From Struthio camelus (Eukaryota; Chordata; Aves; Struthioniformes; Struthionidae): a DNA stretch of 64,000 bases. Positions within the stretch are counted from its first letter, which is position 1; every line of letters starts with the position of its first letter. Shown piece after piece: positions 1 to 13,500 of the stretch. The stretch covers positions 7,364,356-7,428,355 of the forward strand of contig NC_090943.1 in NCBI RefSeq assembly GCF_040807025.1. The letters are read 5' to 3'. The notes beneath the pieces were generated by a model. The model was not told where the DNA came from. It ran no database searches and saw only the letters and a program-made list of their open reading frames with translations. The position numbers were made by a program, and so were the translations under genes.

Positions 1-3000
1 CCACTGTCTGGGCTGAAACCCCTACAGCAAAGGGTGCAAAGTACCCTCAGAGCAGGGCAAGGAGTTGGGGCACCCCCCCACACAGTATTTCACCTGGTAG
101 CACATGCCCTTTGCGGTTTCTTGCCCTTATTGCCACCAAAGTGAAGTGGACCTTCACTGCCAGCCTTTTGGAGAAGGTCTCAAAGAGGTGCTGACCTTGG
201 CTGCCTCTTCCCAAACAGGGGAAGCCCACTGCTGGCTTAGCAGGGTGATCCATTAGGAAGGACACTGCACCCATGCCCAGCCACGCAGCGTCAAACCCCT
301 GGGGAGCTCCAGCCCTGGGCTGCCAGCGGCACGGGCAGTTCTACCCCCTGCACATCTCAAGCCTACGAACTCCATGGACTAGGCTGAACCAAACAGCCCC
401 CAAGGGGGACTTCCAAGATGACCTGAGAGCCACTCCAGCCTAGCCAAAGCTGCTCAAAGAGCATGAAACTTGAAATAAAAGCTTCCCTCTAAACATCTTC
501 CCAAAATCTTTCCTCTGTTGGAGACCTGCTGTTGCTGGGTCCCAGCAGAGCTGGGCCCCTGGCACCACAAGGGCAAGAGAGGGTCCTAACTTAAAAATAA
601 GATTATGCTCCCTTTTATAAGCCCACTCCTTCTTTCGAGTTCCCAGGGATCTCTGAAAGGTCATGCAAGCTGCAATAACAGTCTTTAGCAATAGTAAAAT
701 GTTTCTTTCAAGTGTTTGTGCGATGTGTTGGACATTGCTTACTAAAGCTTTCACCTGGAGGGAATGAAAACACCCCCTCAGACACTCACACGCATACACC
801 CCACAGATGAAAGTGCCTTCTAATTGCCGCAGGAAACGTGACATTTCAAACCGGACCAACTAAGGCACTAATAATCCCCGCGAAGGAACAATCCTGCAGG
901 GGCGGAGAGAGGCAGGGAGCAACCTCGCTGGCCCTTTCCTGGTTTAGCGCCAATATGCTGCAAAACCTATTTCCTTAATTTAATAATCAGCCGTGCCCTT
1001 CCCTCCCCCACAATACCTATTTTTTGTGGAGCAAATATGAAATGGATAGAAGCTGTGTCAGGGCGAAAGCGAGAAGTTGATGTTCATCGCGACAAAGATT
1101 CTCCGCTCATTTGCTCAATGTGCAAATTTTCCCCTCCGGGGGTTGTTAAAGTATCATTTGTTGAAATGGTTCATTTCAATCAATGTGCTTTTAGACAGCT
1201 TTATTTATTATATCAAAAAGTTGGAAATTAGTTTTACATTTTTCTGAATTCAAAGACACACGTTAAATATGCTGTACATAAAATTATTTGCTAGCTTACC
1301 GCCTGTTGCTGTCCGCTCCTCCAGGCTGTCCACTTCTCTCCCAGGCTAAAAAAAAAAAAAAGAAAAGGGATGGTAAATTCATATCTTCACCTCAACATAT
1401 GACCATTACAACTATCTACAAGCAATGCCATCACACTTTTTGAAAGACGTTTGAAATGACTGACACCTGACCCCATGGTCAATAAGCAGATCTAATTAAA
1501 AAAAAAAAATCCCACCACCATCTCCCCTTCCATCAACCACTCTTTCTCAAGCGCATTTGCTGCAGTATTAACCTGGATTTTTTTTTTTTTTGGATTCCTT
1601 ATTCTCCCCTTTTGCACAAACACAGCCCCTACCACAGGGTTGGACCAAGCCGTGTCCATGCCCCGACCACCAGCACTCGCCTGCGTTCTGCTGCTCTTGA
1701 AAACAGCCGGCCTGGGTTCCTCAGTTACCCCCATCCTTTCTCCAGTGTTGTCGAGGCTCTCAGCTCTCCTGTGGGTCATTCCCTGCCAGCATTACCTTTT
1801 AAAAACGTCACCTTAATCCTGCCTTTGTTAAAGGTGCCAATAATGAGCTCGCGGCGCTGCGTGAGGCAGGGGAGAGCAATAAGCAAGACCTGCGCTCTCC
1901 ACTAGGCAGGTCAGCTGAGGCACGCCGGAGGGTTTCAGATGCAACTGGGGGAAAAAAGTGCCAGCAGCCTTCTTTCTGCGCTGGCTTTATCGCACCTGGG
2001 CAGACAACCCCTCTTTTTGGCTAATCAGGTCGGAGACGGGTTTCTTTAATGCAGGCTAATATGCCTCAGAGTCCCACTTTGGGCTTGGTCCTCTTCCCCA
2101 TGTAAATCACTGCTGGCGCAATGGTTGATGCCAGCTCTTCACCTACCCCTAAGCCTTGCAAAGTCATGACTTGGTACTAAAAAAGAGGAATTTGGGTCTC
2201 AAACGGGTGGCATCACCATGGGAGACACCATAGGTGCCAGGCTTGGGGCGAGTGGGAGATGCCCTCCCATGCAGGGCAGTGGGTCCTTGGTGGCTTTTTG
2301 CTGCCACGGGGAGAAACGCACCCCACAGGGTGGCACTTCATGCTCCCCTTTCCCATCCCATCTTTGCTCGTTTTGCCAATGTTTTGCCTTCGTTAGCTTT
2401 CCGCTTCGGCGTCCGGCAGTACTCGAGGCAAAAATTTGTTGTCTGGAAAAAAAAAAAAAAGGGAAGGAAAAAAAGTAATTTACTGTGAAGCACTGGCTGA
2501 AAATCATTTTCTGAACCGCTGCACAATTTTAATCAGACGACCACACTATATCCAATCAAGGGAGGATTATTTGCGAGGGGAGCAGAGGGGGGGCGTTTCA
2601 CTGCGGCCTTCCCCAGAGGACTGTAAATCCAAGGAAGACGAGATGTCTCGGGCTTCACAGCCTGCCCAAACCTAATTTGCACTAGAATTACATGGCCATT
2701 ACTAATGTATACAGTGACTCAAATTGATTACTTTGCTATTAGTAAGAGCAACGTGCTCACTTGCTGATGCCGGCTTCCTCTAAGGGGGAGGACAAAGGGG
2801 CTCGAACAAAGCATAGTCGCTGCTTTGAAAACCTGCACAGGGATGAAGAGGGCTGCAAAAAGCGTGAGGATGAAGAGGGCCATGCTCGGGGCAAAGTATG
2901 AGACGGAAGAGAGTGGGGGAGACCAAGAGAACTGCCAGGCTCGGTATTTAGTGTGCTTAGCGCATCTTGCATTAAGAAACCAGCACCTGGCTTAATCCTG

Positions 3001-6000
3001 GGGTCGTTGCAGTCTTAGCACTTGTAGCAGGCACAGTGCCAAAATCTGGTTTTAATTAAGGGCTCCTACGACTGTAGGAAATCCCACTCCGGGATTTCCT
3101 ATTCATGCTCCTGAGGTGCTGGGAACACTGGTAGGCATTACTGTATGGTCAGTCTCTCCCACGGGAAACAACCCGCTTTTTAATCTTCTTATATATGTTC
3201 CTTCAGCAAGAAGGACATGTGGTGCCTTTGATACCTAGCCACTGGCAAGGGCTGAGGACCAAAAAGCCCAGCTAACAAAAAGGAGCCGCTCTGTTACAGA
3301 CAGGGTGGTATCGAATTCTTCTGATGGCAGGAACATCTCTCTCTCCTGAAATTTCCTACTCGCTACAGCACCGATCTTGCATAATGAAAACATAACCCTG
3401 AAGCCAAAACTCTCCTCTCCCAGCCACACGCAGACTTTAATGCTATGTGAACACACATTTTGCATACCTGCCTGCGGGAATCTCCCCACACATTAAAACA
3501 CTTGAAGACTGGAGCTGTGACAAGGAAGGATGGGGAGATTGGGCTGAAACCTCCAGCTACTCCTGCACAGCTTTTTCCTGTGCAGCTTTTCCAGTTGCAC
3601 CCACTCTGTAGATCACACGACACTTAAGTGGAGCTCAACATGCCGATGCAAGGCTCTGTTAGAAGCAAATCAGCCCCCAATAGGGGTAAATCTGCACAGT
3701 GTGGGCTCTACACATCCATACCTGTAATGTAAAGCCCTTGTAGGCATCAGATGACCCATTTCAGATGGCTACTGGAGGATGGAATAATCTTACACTGGAT
3801 GTCTTGACTAGATTTGCCTTGCCTGGAAAGGATACTTAGTGGGACTAATGCAGTTGTCCTCAGGATACATCTACACCAAGATAGACGAATCCCACTTCTT
3901 TTTTTCTGGAGCTCCAGCTGCTGCACTTCACAGCTTGAGGCAAGCTACAGTTAGGTGCAACATCCTGTCCCAAACACAACTAATCAGGTTAGCGGCATGT
4001 GTTTGCTCCCCTTCCCTCGAACAGGAAGGGAGTGACGTCTCCTTGCAGAAGATGAAATTCAGCCTGTTGAGGTGTAGGCAAAGGTAAAGACAGGCAACAA
4101 CTAAAACCTCAGCATCCAAGGCTGGAGGAGATTGATAAACAAAGCCGTATGTGAAGAAAGGGAGCGGACTGCATGTACCACCCATGCCGTGCATGCAGCA
4201 AGCCTTGAGGGTCCTGCCCAGCCCCTTTTGGAACCAGCAAGTGTGCGTGCATACACACACAAACATGGTTATATCCCAACCCCTTCACCTCATGCAGCTC
4301 TATCACAGAGCTGATGATACTTTGCAGAAGGTCCCTGAGCTGCCATTGAGCCAGCGCAGATTTTGGCCTGAGGGAGCCACTGATGGTTGAGGGACACAGT
4401 TCAGCACCCTGTGCTCTGGCACTGCTGTAGGTTAGGTCAGCTTTTGCACCTTGCTTTCATAGCTCCTCCTCTATGTGGGAGCCCTGTTTTCTGCGCATTT
4501 GTCATCTGAATCAGCGGGAGGTGCCTGCAAGGCTCGAGCAGTGGGGTCTGGCCTGATGTGACCTGCCCAGCTAGCATGGAGGCAGGGAGGTGGGCTGCTC
4601 CACAGCCATGCAGCATCCTCCTCCAGATGGATGTACCCACGTGAGGCACGAGAGAGGATTCAGGACCGTGCCTACAGTTTGGCTGGGGCTGAAGCTCATC
4701 TCCACTCCGGGCTTGTTTCACGTCGCTGCACTCAATGCATTGCCCTGCCCCATCGGCTGCTGGGATTTGCTAGCAGAAGTTTGCAAAGGTCTTTTTTTCT
4801 CATCTTGGAAAATGTTTATTCTTTACGCAAACCGAATTTGTCTCTGTGATCAGCCAATAACCTCCACTCTGTTTCTTAAACAGTGTTGGAAGTACTTTGT
4901 TCCAGTGCCTTTTTTCTGCTTCTCTCCCCACCTGCTGCACGCGTTGTCGGGGCAGCCGGGACGCCAGCCATTGTACCTCTCGAACCAGCATCAAAAGTGT
5001 TCCATTCAGCTCTTTGAAGGGAGTACTTGGGGAATATTATGCCGCCACAGCTGCTAATTTTGCACACAGCAGGTGGGAAACCACCTTGTTTGAAGGGTAT
5101 AATGGAAATGGCCAATTGCTCTGTAATATTTTACAACACGGGAAGGTGGGGTTTGTTTGCGGCCAGCACTGAGCATCCATCTCAGAGCATCCACGTAGAC
5201 ACTTAAGATATTTTAAGCAAATACTCAAAGCTGTCGTTCAGTCTTTCCTTCGAAGCTACAGCAAAAGCAGATAAGCCGTTAATTGCATAGGCAGATGGCT
5301 ACTAGGAAGTGTGTGAGAACTGGCTTCACCATTTTTGTGTAGGTGGAGCTGATTAGATGGGCCTGAATCAAAGAAAAAAAGAAAAAGAAAGGAATGTTTC
5401 CTACAACTCTGCCAATTGCTGATCTGCTTTGCTGCATGGTGAGAAAAAAGCTTTTCCTGTGTGACTACAGGAGAAGACAATTCAAAAATAACAGTAAAAT
5501 TGCTCCTCACTTCCCCACTGAGTCAGCTTACTAGCTAGAGCACTTTGGGGTTTATACATAATTCCTCCACAGCTTCACTGCCAGGCAACAAACACACGGG
5601 AACAGGAGAGTAGACACAGTAGGATTTTCCTGGATTTTTTTCCACACGCGTTTGCATGGGTTAAATACATACCCAGGACGCAGGCACTAGAGTACCAGAG
5701 GTGCCCACTTCACTATAAGCTGCCACCAAGTTTTAAAATCCCTGTTCGACTGCCATCTTACCTGTAAGCACTATATTTTTTTGGAGGACGACCTCCTCAA
5801 AACGCCTAAGCTTCTGCCACTAGACATGTGCAGAACTAAGTCCTAAGGCCACCGACCTATTTACAGCCCTTGCTCATACTAAAGTCTCAGAACAATTCTC
5901 AAATGAAGCATTTCTCTGTTTTTTCTTGCCTGCAAGGCCCTACCTCGGACAAAGTTTTAGGGCACCCTTCCTGATTCAGACCTCCCACCAAGGACAGACA

Positions 6001-6594
6001 AAGCAAGGCTGACCCCTTTCATTAATGCCTTCCACCCACTGGCACAGAGGATGAGGGTGCTTGGTAGACAGGAGACCTGTCTCCAAATCACCATGGCTGA
6101 CACAGCAAGGCCCTGAGATGGGTTACTCCGCTTCCCCAGCGGGCATCCCCAAGGGAGACAATAGCTCTAGCTGGTCACAGGGAACAGTTTCCACTAGAAA
6201 TATCACTGGCTTCAAGTCTGTGATCCAGAGTGGGATGTGAAAGCTGGGCTCTTTGAACGTATCACTGAACCATACACGCTGAAGGGCCTCTATGTCTTTA
6301 CCTCAAGGAAAGGGTGGTTTACACAGTCAATTCCAAAAAAGGGCTCATGACTCAACCCTCTGCAGAGTCCAGCACTCACCTCTCTTCAGCAATCACTGCT
6401 GCCTTCTGCAAATCCTGGTTTTTGGTACCTACTTGTCTCCACATTTTTTACAGGGCATCTCGTAGTCTCAGTAAGGGGTAAGACTTCAGCAAGTGAAAGG
6501 ACACTCAGACCTAGCTGTTGCAGCACCATCAAAGTCCTCTGATGAAAACAGCCCTCGACTTTCGAGGTGTCTAACTTCTTCCCATACAGTTGTT
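1..6594. other. Intergenic DNA left of EXOG, no gene seen
   Basis: No exon, RNA gene or recognisable protein. Open frames here are short and unrelated to known families. By mammalian synteny SCN5A should lie just to the left on the plus strand, so its 3' UTR or downstream enhancers could extend in; nothing in the sequence proves this. Poly-A/T tracts occur near 1347, 1498, 1581 and 2447. Two stretches, about 1010-1300 and 2670-2760, have the unrepetitive, TAAT-rich look of conserved non-coding DNA. Confidence 0.5.
6040..6160 (-). repeat. Possible MIR-type SINE remnant
   Basis: The order gagacctgtctccaaatc, then a Ctgacac-cagcaaggccctg segment, then ggttactccgcttcccc resembles the reverse complement of the MIR core (the 'gacctgggttcaaatcc ... 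tgtgaccctgggcaagttacttc...' pattern). Strongly decayed. Confidence 0.35.
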
Positions 6595-6735
6595 GCCTGC
6601 CTTATCTTATAGTACGTGTTACTTCATCAGGACAGGGACTGTTTCTCCATGGGTTAGTAGAGTACTTACCACAATGGGCTAATGAAACTTATTGTTGCTA
6701 CTATAGTGCAAACTCAAAATTGCAAAACAATGCTC
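6595..6735 (+). repeat. Ancient dispersed repeat tail (SINE/LINE type)
   Basis: The segment has caggacagggactgtttctc, then a gtagagtacttaccacaatg block and a tgctactatagtgcaaact block. In the same order and spacing, these match the widespread amniote repeat tail with 'ggcagggactgt...', 'acagcgcctagcacaatggg' and 'gctac.gtaatacaaat'. Recognised from memory of the pattern; the family name is not assigned. Confidence 0.5.
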
Positions 6736-9417
6736 CAAAATCAACTAACTATACAAAAATAAAAAGCAGAATTTGAAATATCCCTCCACAAGTTACATCT
6801 ACAGATGCAAAGCAACAGCATTTTAAGATATCTGTGCAAGACTAAATCTTCACCTATAACAGGATTCTTGAAGAAGCTGGACTCAAAATTGTATTTGAAG
6901 CAGATACATAACTTGGCTGGTCAAAGGCAATTTCAAATACTATTATCAAAAACCTTATCTAGGGAAAATCATTACCATCATATTGCACTACTGTCAATAT
7001 AATGCTCAAGACAACAATTTATTTTAATTTATTATCTTCATATCACAACCAGAGAGACAGCTAATAGGGGGCAGAGATATCCCCCAACATTGTTGGACAC
7101 TGTGAGGCTGACACAGTAGAAACAGGCTGCCCCCAAAAGGCCAAATCTCAAAAGTGCACCAACCTGAGATGGGTTTCAGTCCGAACCAGTAGTCAGCACT
7201 GAACTGGGGTGGAAGGCAGCTGCTGAGAGCCCTCGAGAACAGCTCTTGCCCTTTATTCACGTCTGTGTTATTTCACTGATAGCATCCTACTTACTGTCAC
7301 TTTCACCTTAAATCAAGACTCGCAGCAACAATCAAGAGCAGACAGTCAACACAATATCAGAAAATTACTGTATCAGGTTTTGGCCAGTCAAGTTCTCATC
7401 TTCCCTTACAACGTACTTATCTAGCTTAAAAATATATATATATTAAAACAGAGGCATCTTCTCCATTTTTGGGACTTGGGACATTTTGCATCCAAAGTTT
7501 GTATTGCAACTACTGATGCACACATTCAAGTCATTAAGAATGCAACGGATGGACACAGACCCCATCACACTTCTCGTGAAAGATCCTGAAGCAATTATTT
7601 ATGGAGGTGGCTCAAATTAGCGCTTAGACTCTCCCACCCCCCGTGCCTTTACTTGTACTATATTTCTCAGTAAAATGAATGCTTTTTTATATGCTAGACT
7701 CCACGGTTATCTCAGTTGAGGAAACCAGATGAGGAGGTGAATATATTCTTTGCTGTACGCGAGAACTGGAAGGGGTTTCGCTATTCACCGCGGCCCTCCA
7801 GTTACCGCCTGCTGCCACCCTCCAAGCGGAGCTAAGGAATGTCGACCATGCTTAAATGGAGTCGAAAATTATATAGGGAGCTGAGTCCACGTGGTAAGCC
7901 ACTAGGCATGAAAATTATGGTAATTGGGCCTTGCAGGAATTCAAGGGGGCACGTAAGGCCTGAGAAGGTACCAAATTAGGGAGCAGCTGGTCTCTACAGC
8001 AGGCCTTCACAAAAAAAGTCATACTCTGTACTTCCGTGCTGCTCTACTTGTGAGCTGTCAGCAGAAAAGGAGGATACTTGAAGTTGCTGGAGTTCTTTGC
8101 CAATAACTGGTGCTGTCTGAAAGTACTTCTCCACTAGGGATGGACAGGGAGCTGGAGCATGGCGATCTGTTCCAGCTGTACCTAGTAGGTGTGTGAGCTC
8201 TGCAGGAGGAGAGATCTGCACCTACCGCTGCTCTGATTCCTCACAACTGCTAAAAGCAATGTTGAAGAAGAGAAGGAATGTGCAACATGTAAGTAAAGAA
8301 CATATCAAGAACTCAAAAAATGAGGAAAAGAGAAAGACAATGCAAAAAGCAACAGCCATGTTCTTTCCCATGGAGAGTAACACCACCGCAGAGCCAAAGG
8401 GCAGCCCTAAGAGCTGCCTGGACCCAAGTAAAACACATGCATGATCATAAGGAAGTAGATAAAGTAGGCAGCAGTTTGTTGCTCCAGACAACACACACCA
8501 ATGTCTCTCATTCTGAAAAGCAAGAGGTGGCTTGTCGCACTGTGATTTATTGCTTTGCTACACTTGGTAAGAGTAACAACCCAAATCCTGGGCTAAAATT
8601 GAAATGAGCAAACGTTTTGTCAGGATTTCACCTAATTTGTCTGCAATTTAGGTGGGCAGTAAGCTTTTACGATGTCCTTAGCTACTCACATTTCTCTGTT
8701 TTTTAAATGTCTGGAATTTTGTAAATGTGTTCTTGGCAAACACAAGAGTGTCATGGGAACCATAACTGCTTTATAAATAAAGTGTTCCACTTTTGGATAG
8801 TATAGCAGAATTGCAGTGAAGGAAACCACAGATTCTAGAAAACGGAGCATACAGTCTGTGAATCACAATAGCCAAATAATGTTCCTGATTCAGCTTGACA
8901 TCAGAAGACCCTTCTCACTGTTACATTATGAATCTTAAAGCTATTTTTACTGCATAATTCTAGATTTATGTAGAGTCCTACCATTACAAAAATTTTTACA
9001 ATTTTGACAATGTTTACTCTTTCTTCCCAGATGTAAAATGTCACAGGATGCAAGTCATACTAATTTATTTGTTTAGGTATGAAATTTAAGATACATAAAC
9101 CAAAAAGGACAAAATTAATGAATTAATGAAAAATGTTCATAAATGTTTTTATAAACAATCCTTTTCTTGCATGCAGAAGTTTCACTGCATAGGTTATAGC
9201 TCAAAAACTGTGCCACTGGGCATGAAAAGGGAGTGGCCGTAAACAAAAATTAAGCAAAAAACGAAAATAAAATGGAGGCATTCTTCTCTCAAATCAAATA
9301 AATGCATTTTGTTGCATATTATTCAAATTTAGCAGTGAAAGTGAAATATTAAGCTTACAGTTCATTTTTGAAAATCTAATCTACACTGGTAGCAACTTGT
9401 GTGATCTCTAATTCTTT
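6736..9417. other. Non-coding flank downstream of EXOG
   Basis: AT-rich, no gene recognised. Contains a short TA run at about 7432-7444, a CpG-containing patch near 7758-7850, and minus-strand AATAAA hexamers near 7018-7033, 7252-7257 and 9064-9069 that could be distal EXOG polyadenylation signals. Confidence 0.4.
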
Positions 9418-10086
9418 TTTATTGTAATTTGCAGAATATACATTAACGGAAAAAGCCTGCTGCAATTGACAACAGTCCTCATCCTCTGACATACTTAAGT
9501 ATCCAAAGCACATAAGGTCTGTAGAAGCATGAGACGATCTGAATTGTTTGTTTAACACAACTAAGTAACTATGATTGCAAGGGATTACAGATTATTTAAT
9601 ACAGGTTTCTCTATTGAAAAAAAAAAGTCTTAAATAAAATGTCTAAATTAATTTAATAACAAAACCCAGAACTACTATTGCTCCTAAGGCATCATACTGA
9701 AAGACAATTGCAGGCTGTTACATTTAGGTATGTTCCAGTTACACTCCCAAGGTGTCTACTGTCTATTTTTACAATATTCCTAGAAGGGATTCCACACAAA
9801 CCCCAAGTCTGACGTCTGGTTTGGAAAATAGCACAGAGCCTTTTCTGGAGGTCCTGTAATCTATTCATGCCAGAAAGGGGTCATTTTCATTTCCCACATC
9901 TAAATATTGCAGCAAACCATGTGTGCATCATGTTACGTGAGAATGAACATCATTCCAACCTCATCAACTTCCAAATGTTTCTTTATTCTTTCACCATTCA
10001 AAACAGGTAATTCAGAAAGCTCTATTTTGTTCGCCTACAGCCGCCTTCTTAAAGTACGAAACCCAAACATGTTCCTGAACAAGCAC
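9418..10086 (-). other. EXOG: Presumed EXOG 3' UTR (end uncertain)
   Basis: Sequence immediately downstream of the EXOG stop, AT-rich with no coding signal. On the minus strand, AATAAA hexamers occur at 9987-9982 (about 100 nt after the stop) and 9423-9418, with further ones at 9069-9064 and around 7018-7033. Which is used cannot be decided from sequence, so the UTR could be about 0.1 kb or up to about 3 kb long. Confidence 0.45.
9982..9987 (-). terminator. Candidate EXOG polyadenylation signal, proximal
   Basis: TTTATT on the plus strand reads AATAAA on the EXOG strand, about 100 nt past the stop. It is the first canonical hexamer. Usage is unproven, and a second canonical hexamer lies at 9418-9423. 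Confidence 0.35.
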
Positions 10087-10548
10087 TCAACCAGCTTTCC
10101 CCTCTCTAGCTTCTATTTGTTTTTCCTGCATCAGTTCTTCCTCCTTCCTCTTGTGAAGCTTTAGAAGATACTCGTCGGGTTCAATTCCCGCCTCCCTTAA
10201 CTCTGACATGGCTTTCTCCAACCGGTGCAACGTACGAGCACTTTGCACTTTTCGAGTAGTGATATATAATGTAAATTCCTTGAAACCCATCAGTTTACAG
10301 GTGTCCACATCACAAATATTTTTGACATCTTTGGTTTTGTCCACCTGGGGGAAGAAAACCAAACCTGACATTTTTTCCAGGTCTTCGATATTTACTTGGA
10401 ACTCAGTCAGTTGGTGACTGAAGCCTACAGGATCATTGGGCACCACAAAAGCCCCCAGGACCAACGGCTCTGTGGTTGTTCTGCTCCGTCTGGCAAGGAT
10501 CACTTTGTAGAGGTGGGATGGCACAGCTACATCATCCTTTCCAATTAC
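10087..10548 (-). CDS. EXOG: EXOG coding exon 6 (last; C-terminal wing region, stop)
   Basis: Encodes residues 209-361 and a TGA stop at 10089-10087. It begins VIGKDDVAVPSHLYKVILAR after the acceptor ccctag|gta, continues with GAFVVPN and CKLMGFKEFTLY, and ends in a charged Lys/Glu-rich helix. This C-terminal region distinguishes EXOG from ENDOG and forms the wing that limits its exonuclease product length. The exon lies 11.5 kb from exon 5. Confidence 0.95.
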   Translation of the reverse strand, partial: VIGKDDVAVPSHLYKVILARRSRTTTEPLVLGAFVVPNDPVGFSHQLTEFQVNIEDLEKMSGLVFFPQVDKTKDVKNICDVDTCKLMGFKEFTLYITTRKVQSARTLHRLEKAMSELREAGIEPDEYLLKLHKRKEEELMQEKQIEAREGKAG

Positions 10549-13500
10549 CTAGGGAAAGAAAAGTTCTGTTATAGATACACTCATGTATCCAACTGTTCTC
10601 ATCAGTTAGGGGATGGGGGTGGGGGGAATGAGCTAGACTAATCCCACCATCTCTTAAACGGAGTCGCAGCATGTAACTATACACATCAAAATCACGAGCA
10701 ACGCATCAGAGCAACCACAAGCTGAGACAGAAACACATTTCATCGCAGCTCCTTCTATAGCTGCTGGGGACTGAGCTGGTCGTCGATATCCAGATCTCTC
10801 TCAAACAGGAAGAGCAGGGCAGAGAACAGAGAAGTAAACTGCAGGATTGTTTGGCCACTGTCAGTAGGAGAGGCCCAGAGCCTTCTGGGAAAGTTTCTCC
10901 CATAACACAACTAACTTCCTCTTTGACTGTTCAAAGGAATGATACAGACAAAAGGACAAAAGATTAGTCAGAAATTGCCCAACTACCCGTAAAGATCCGG
11001 GACCAATTACTAAGAAAGTAGTAAGAGTGAATTCAACTTAAACTTCTCAAGCACAGGAAAACCAGAGTCACTTCAGTTACAGCTGAAACTGAACCGGAAT
11101 CAAATCCGAAAAACATATTTGGAAAGAGAGATTCAGCCAAGACCTCAGTTCCCTAATCCTCTGGTGCAGATCTGTAAACAAAGCTGACATGAAGGGATGG
11201 TAGAGGTCCTTGTCGTACTGCACCACATTGTTAACACTTTGAAAGCTCTTTTCAATAACAGTGGCCCTACACATTTCACTTTAAATCCTTATTTGACAGC
11301 TCCAAATTAGGTGCTTTCAACATCCATCTTAAAATCAATTCTAGCTTACTTATCAGTTATTTTTTGTCTTTATTATCCATGTACATACTGTATTTAAAAG
11401 CTATACTACCTAAGTAAGCATTTTGATGAGGGGACCCAAACACAAAAGTACATTTAGTGACTCAGTATCTTGAAAGAGAGAAGTTGATCCATAGAAAAGG
11501 CATAACTTGATGCATGTATCTATTCCATGTACCAATTCGTTATAATTCAACTTAAGAGCTTGCATATGTTGGGTTTCCTGCTGTGTCACTCAGACCAGAA
11601 TCCCAGTTTTGAAGCACTAGAAGAGGACGACCAGGACATTGAACTCATTTAAAGCTTGTAATAAGCTCACACATACATGTATACAGTAGACACCCCATCC
11701 TGTGTCAAGAATTAATCTGAGGGAATATACCATTTTATGATGAATACCATAATCGTTCCCCTGCCAGTACTCAAATAAATGACACTCCTGCATGCATCTT
11801 AAGTTTCTGTTGAAATAGCATTGAGCTTATCTGCTGTGCTGACAAAGCACAACAGGCTCACACACAGAAAACTTGAGTCTTGCTTAACTCTTCTGTATAA
11901 CTACCTTTCTAAAATTGCACTTTTATTCTAATGGCAACAGAAGAAAAAGATGCAGACGCTCTACAAGAACTATACCAGGATCTTGTTTTATTAATAAAAC
12001 ACAGTATTTGAGTGCTATGTTCAGGGTGTGTAATACCTGCAAAAGCAGTTTTGATTTTGGATAGCTGTTGTTAGATACCTGCTTTCTCTGAAACCGTATT
12101 TTAACTATATCTGTTTGACTGCCACAACTGATCAAATTAATTACAAGTGCTTTACAAACTAATCTGCTAGATCAGTTCAGACATGCTTTGTCCAGTTATA
12201 TATTCTGTATAACTCAAGTACAGAGGAAACTTCTCCTATGTATGCTTTATTCGGAGGGTATTCAGCACTTCTGCAAAAGACAATGCATTTATAAAGCCAA
12301 ACTTTGCCCGTGGCTACTGAACCAAGGTTCACTTTGTTTATTCCCAATAGTTAACTCATTCCAGTTATGAATTCTTACGGTGCTTGAAGTGTGCCCTCTC
12401 TCTCTTCTGACAGGTCTTACAGTTCTTTAGGCCTGACTGGTTAGACTAAGCCAGAGAAAAGTGTCTTTAGGAGAAAAGGAAACCTCTGGTAAAGAGTTTT
12501 TTTTTTCCCCTCTTCTCTCTCTCTCTCTCTTTTCCCTTCCATATTTTGAGCAGTAATGTAGTAGTAACATTACTGTTCTAGGAAACATTTACTCTTAGAT
12601 TTGTTTATTCTGTTACCACAAACAGAGTATTTTCCTCTCCTTCCCTAAACTGGGCTATTTAACAGCACTGATGTATCACCTTGCTGTTGTTTACACCTCT
12701 CTACAAAAGTGATCTGGCTTGTGCCACCAACCTTCTCCCAAATAAAACCCTGCCTAGAAATATAACAATCATTGAAATAGGCAAGCAGTTCCCTAAATAA
12801 ATGCCTTACGTTAAAGTTACTTTCCCTTTCAGCAAGGGCAGATGTCTTGATAGGGAAATTGGAGCTCCTGAGTGTCGAAGCACTTTGCATTTAGCATTCA
12901 GTGTTAGTGAAACCAGAGTTATAGCTCCCAGGGATCAAGAGCATAAATAATCAAAACTGACTGATGTACAGGTAATTTTAAAATATACTGAAAACTACAC
13001 ATCAATCCACTGCTATATCTAGCAGCTTAAAATTGAATTATAAAGTGAAGGGTGTTGGAGCTGAACCTGGCTGAGATGCTGGCATTCAAACCAGAAAGGA
13101 CACGCAATGTATTGGGGGTGAGGAGGAGGGAGTTAAGAAGCACAAAAAGCCCTGGGGGCAGGGAGAGGGGTTCATATTCCCATATGTACCCAAGCACAGG
13201 CAGCGGGTGATATCATTGAAGGCCAGAGGCTGTTGCTGCTTTCCTCCCCTTGGAGGACGGCATTTACAGCTCACACGCTGTGACCCCAGCTACCCAGCAC
13301 TGTGCTGCTAAGGCAGAGCAGAGCAGAGGGAAGAACCTGCACGTGGCTGTGGGGCACCCTGAAGCTGCTCTAGCCCCCAGAAAGACGTCAGTAGTGAGCC
13401 TAAACCCTGTCTGTAAGGTTTCCTGGGGCTCACAAGCTCCTTATCCACAGCATTCCTGTGCAAGATGTCCCACACTTCCTTTTGCAGGCTTTTTCATGTA

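Noticed and set aside
1-900. SCN5A terminal coding exon expected by synteny
   Set aside because: No plus-strand frame here resembles a sodium-channel C-terminus, so its coding sequence is not in the window.
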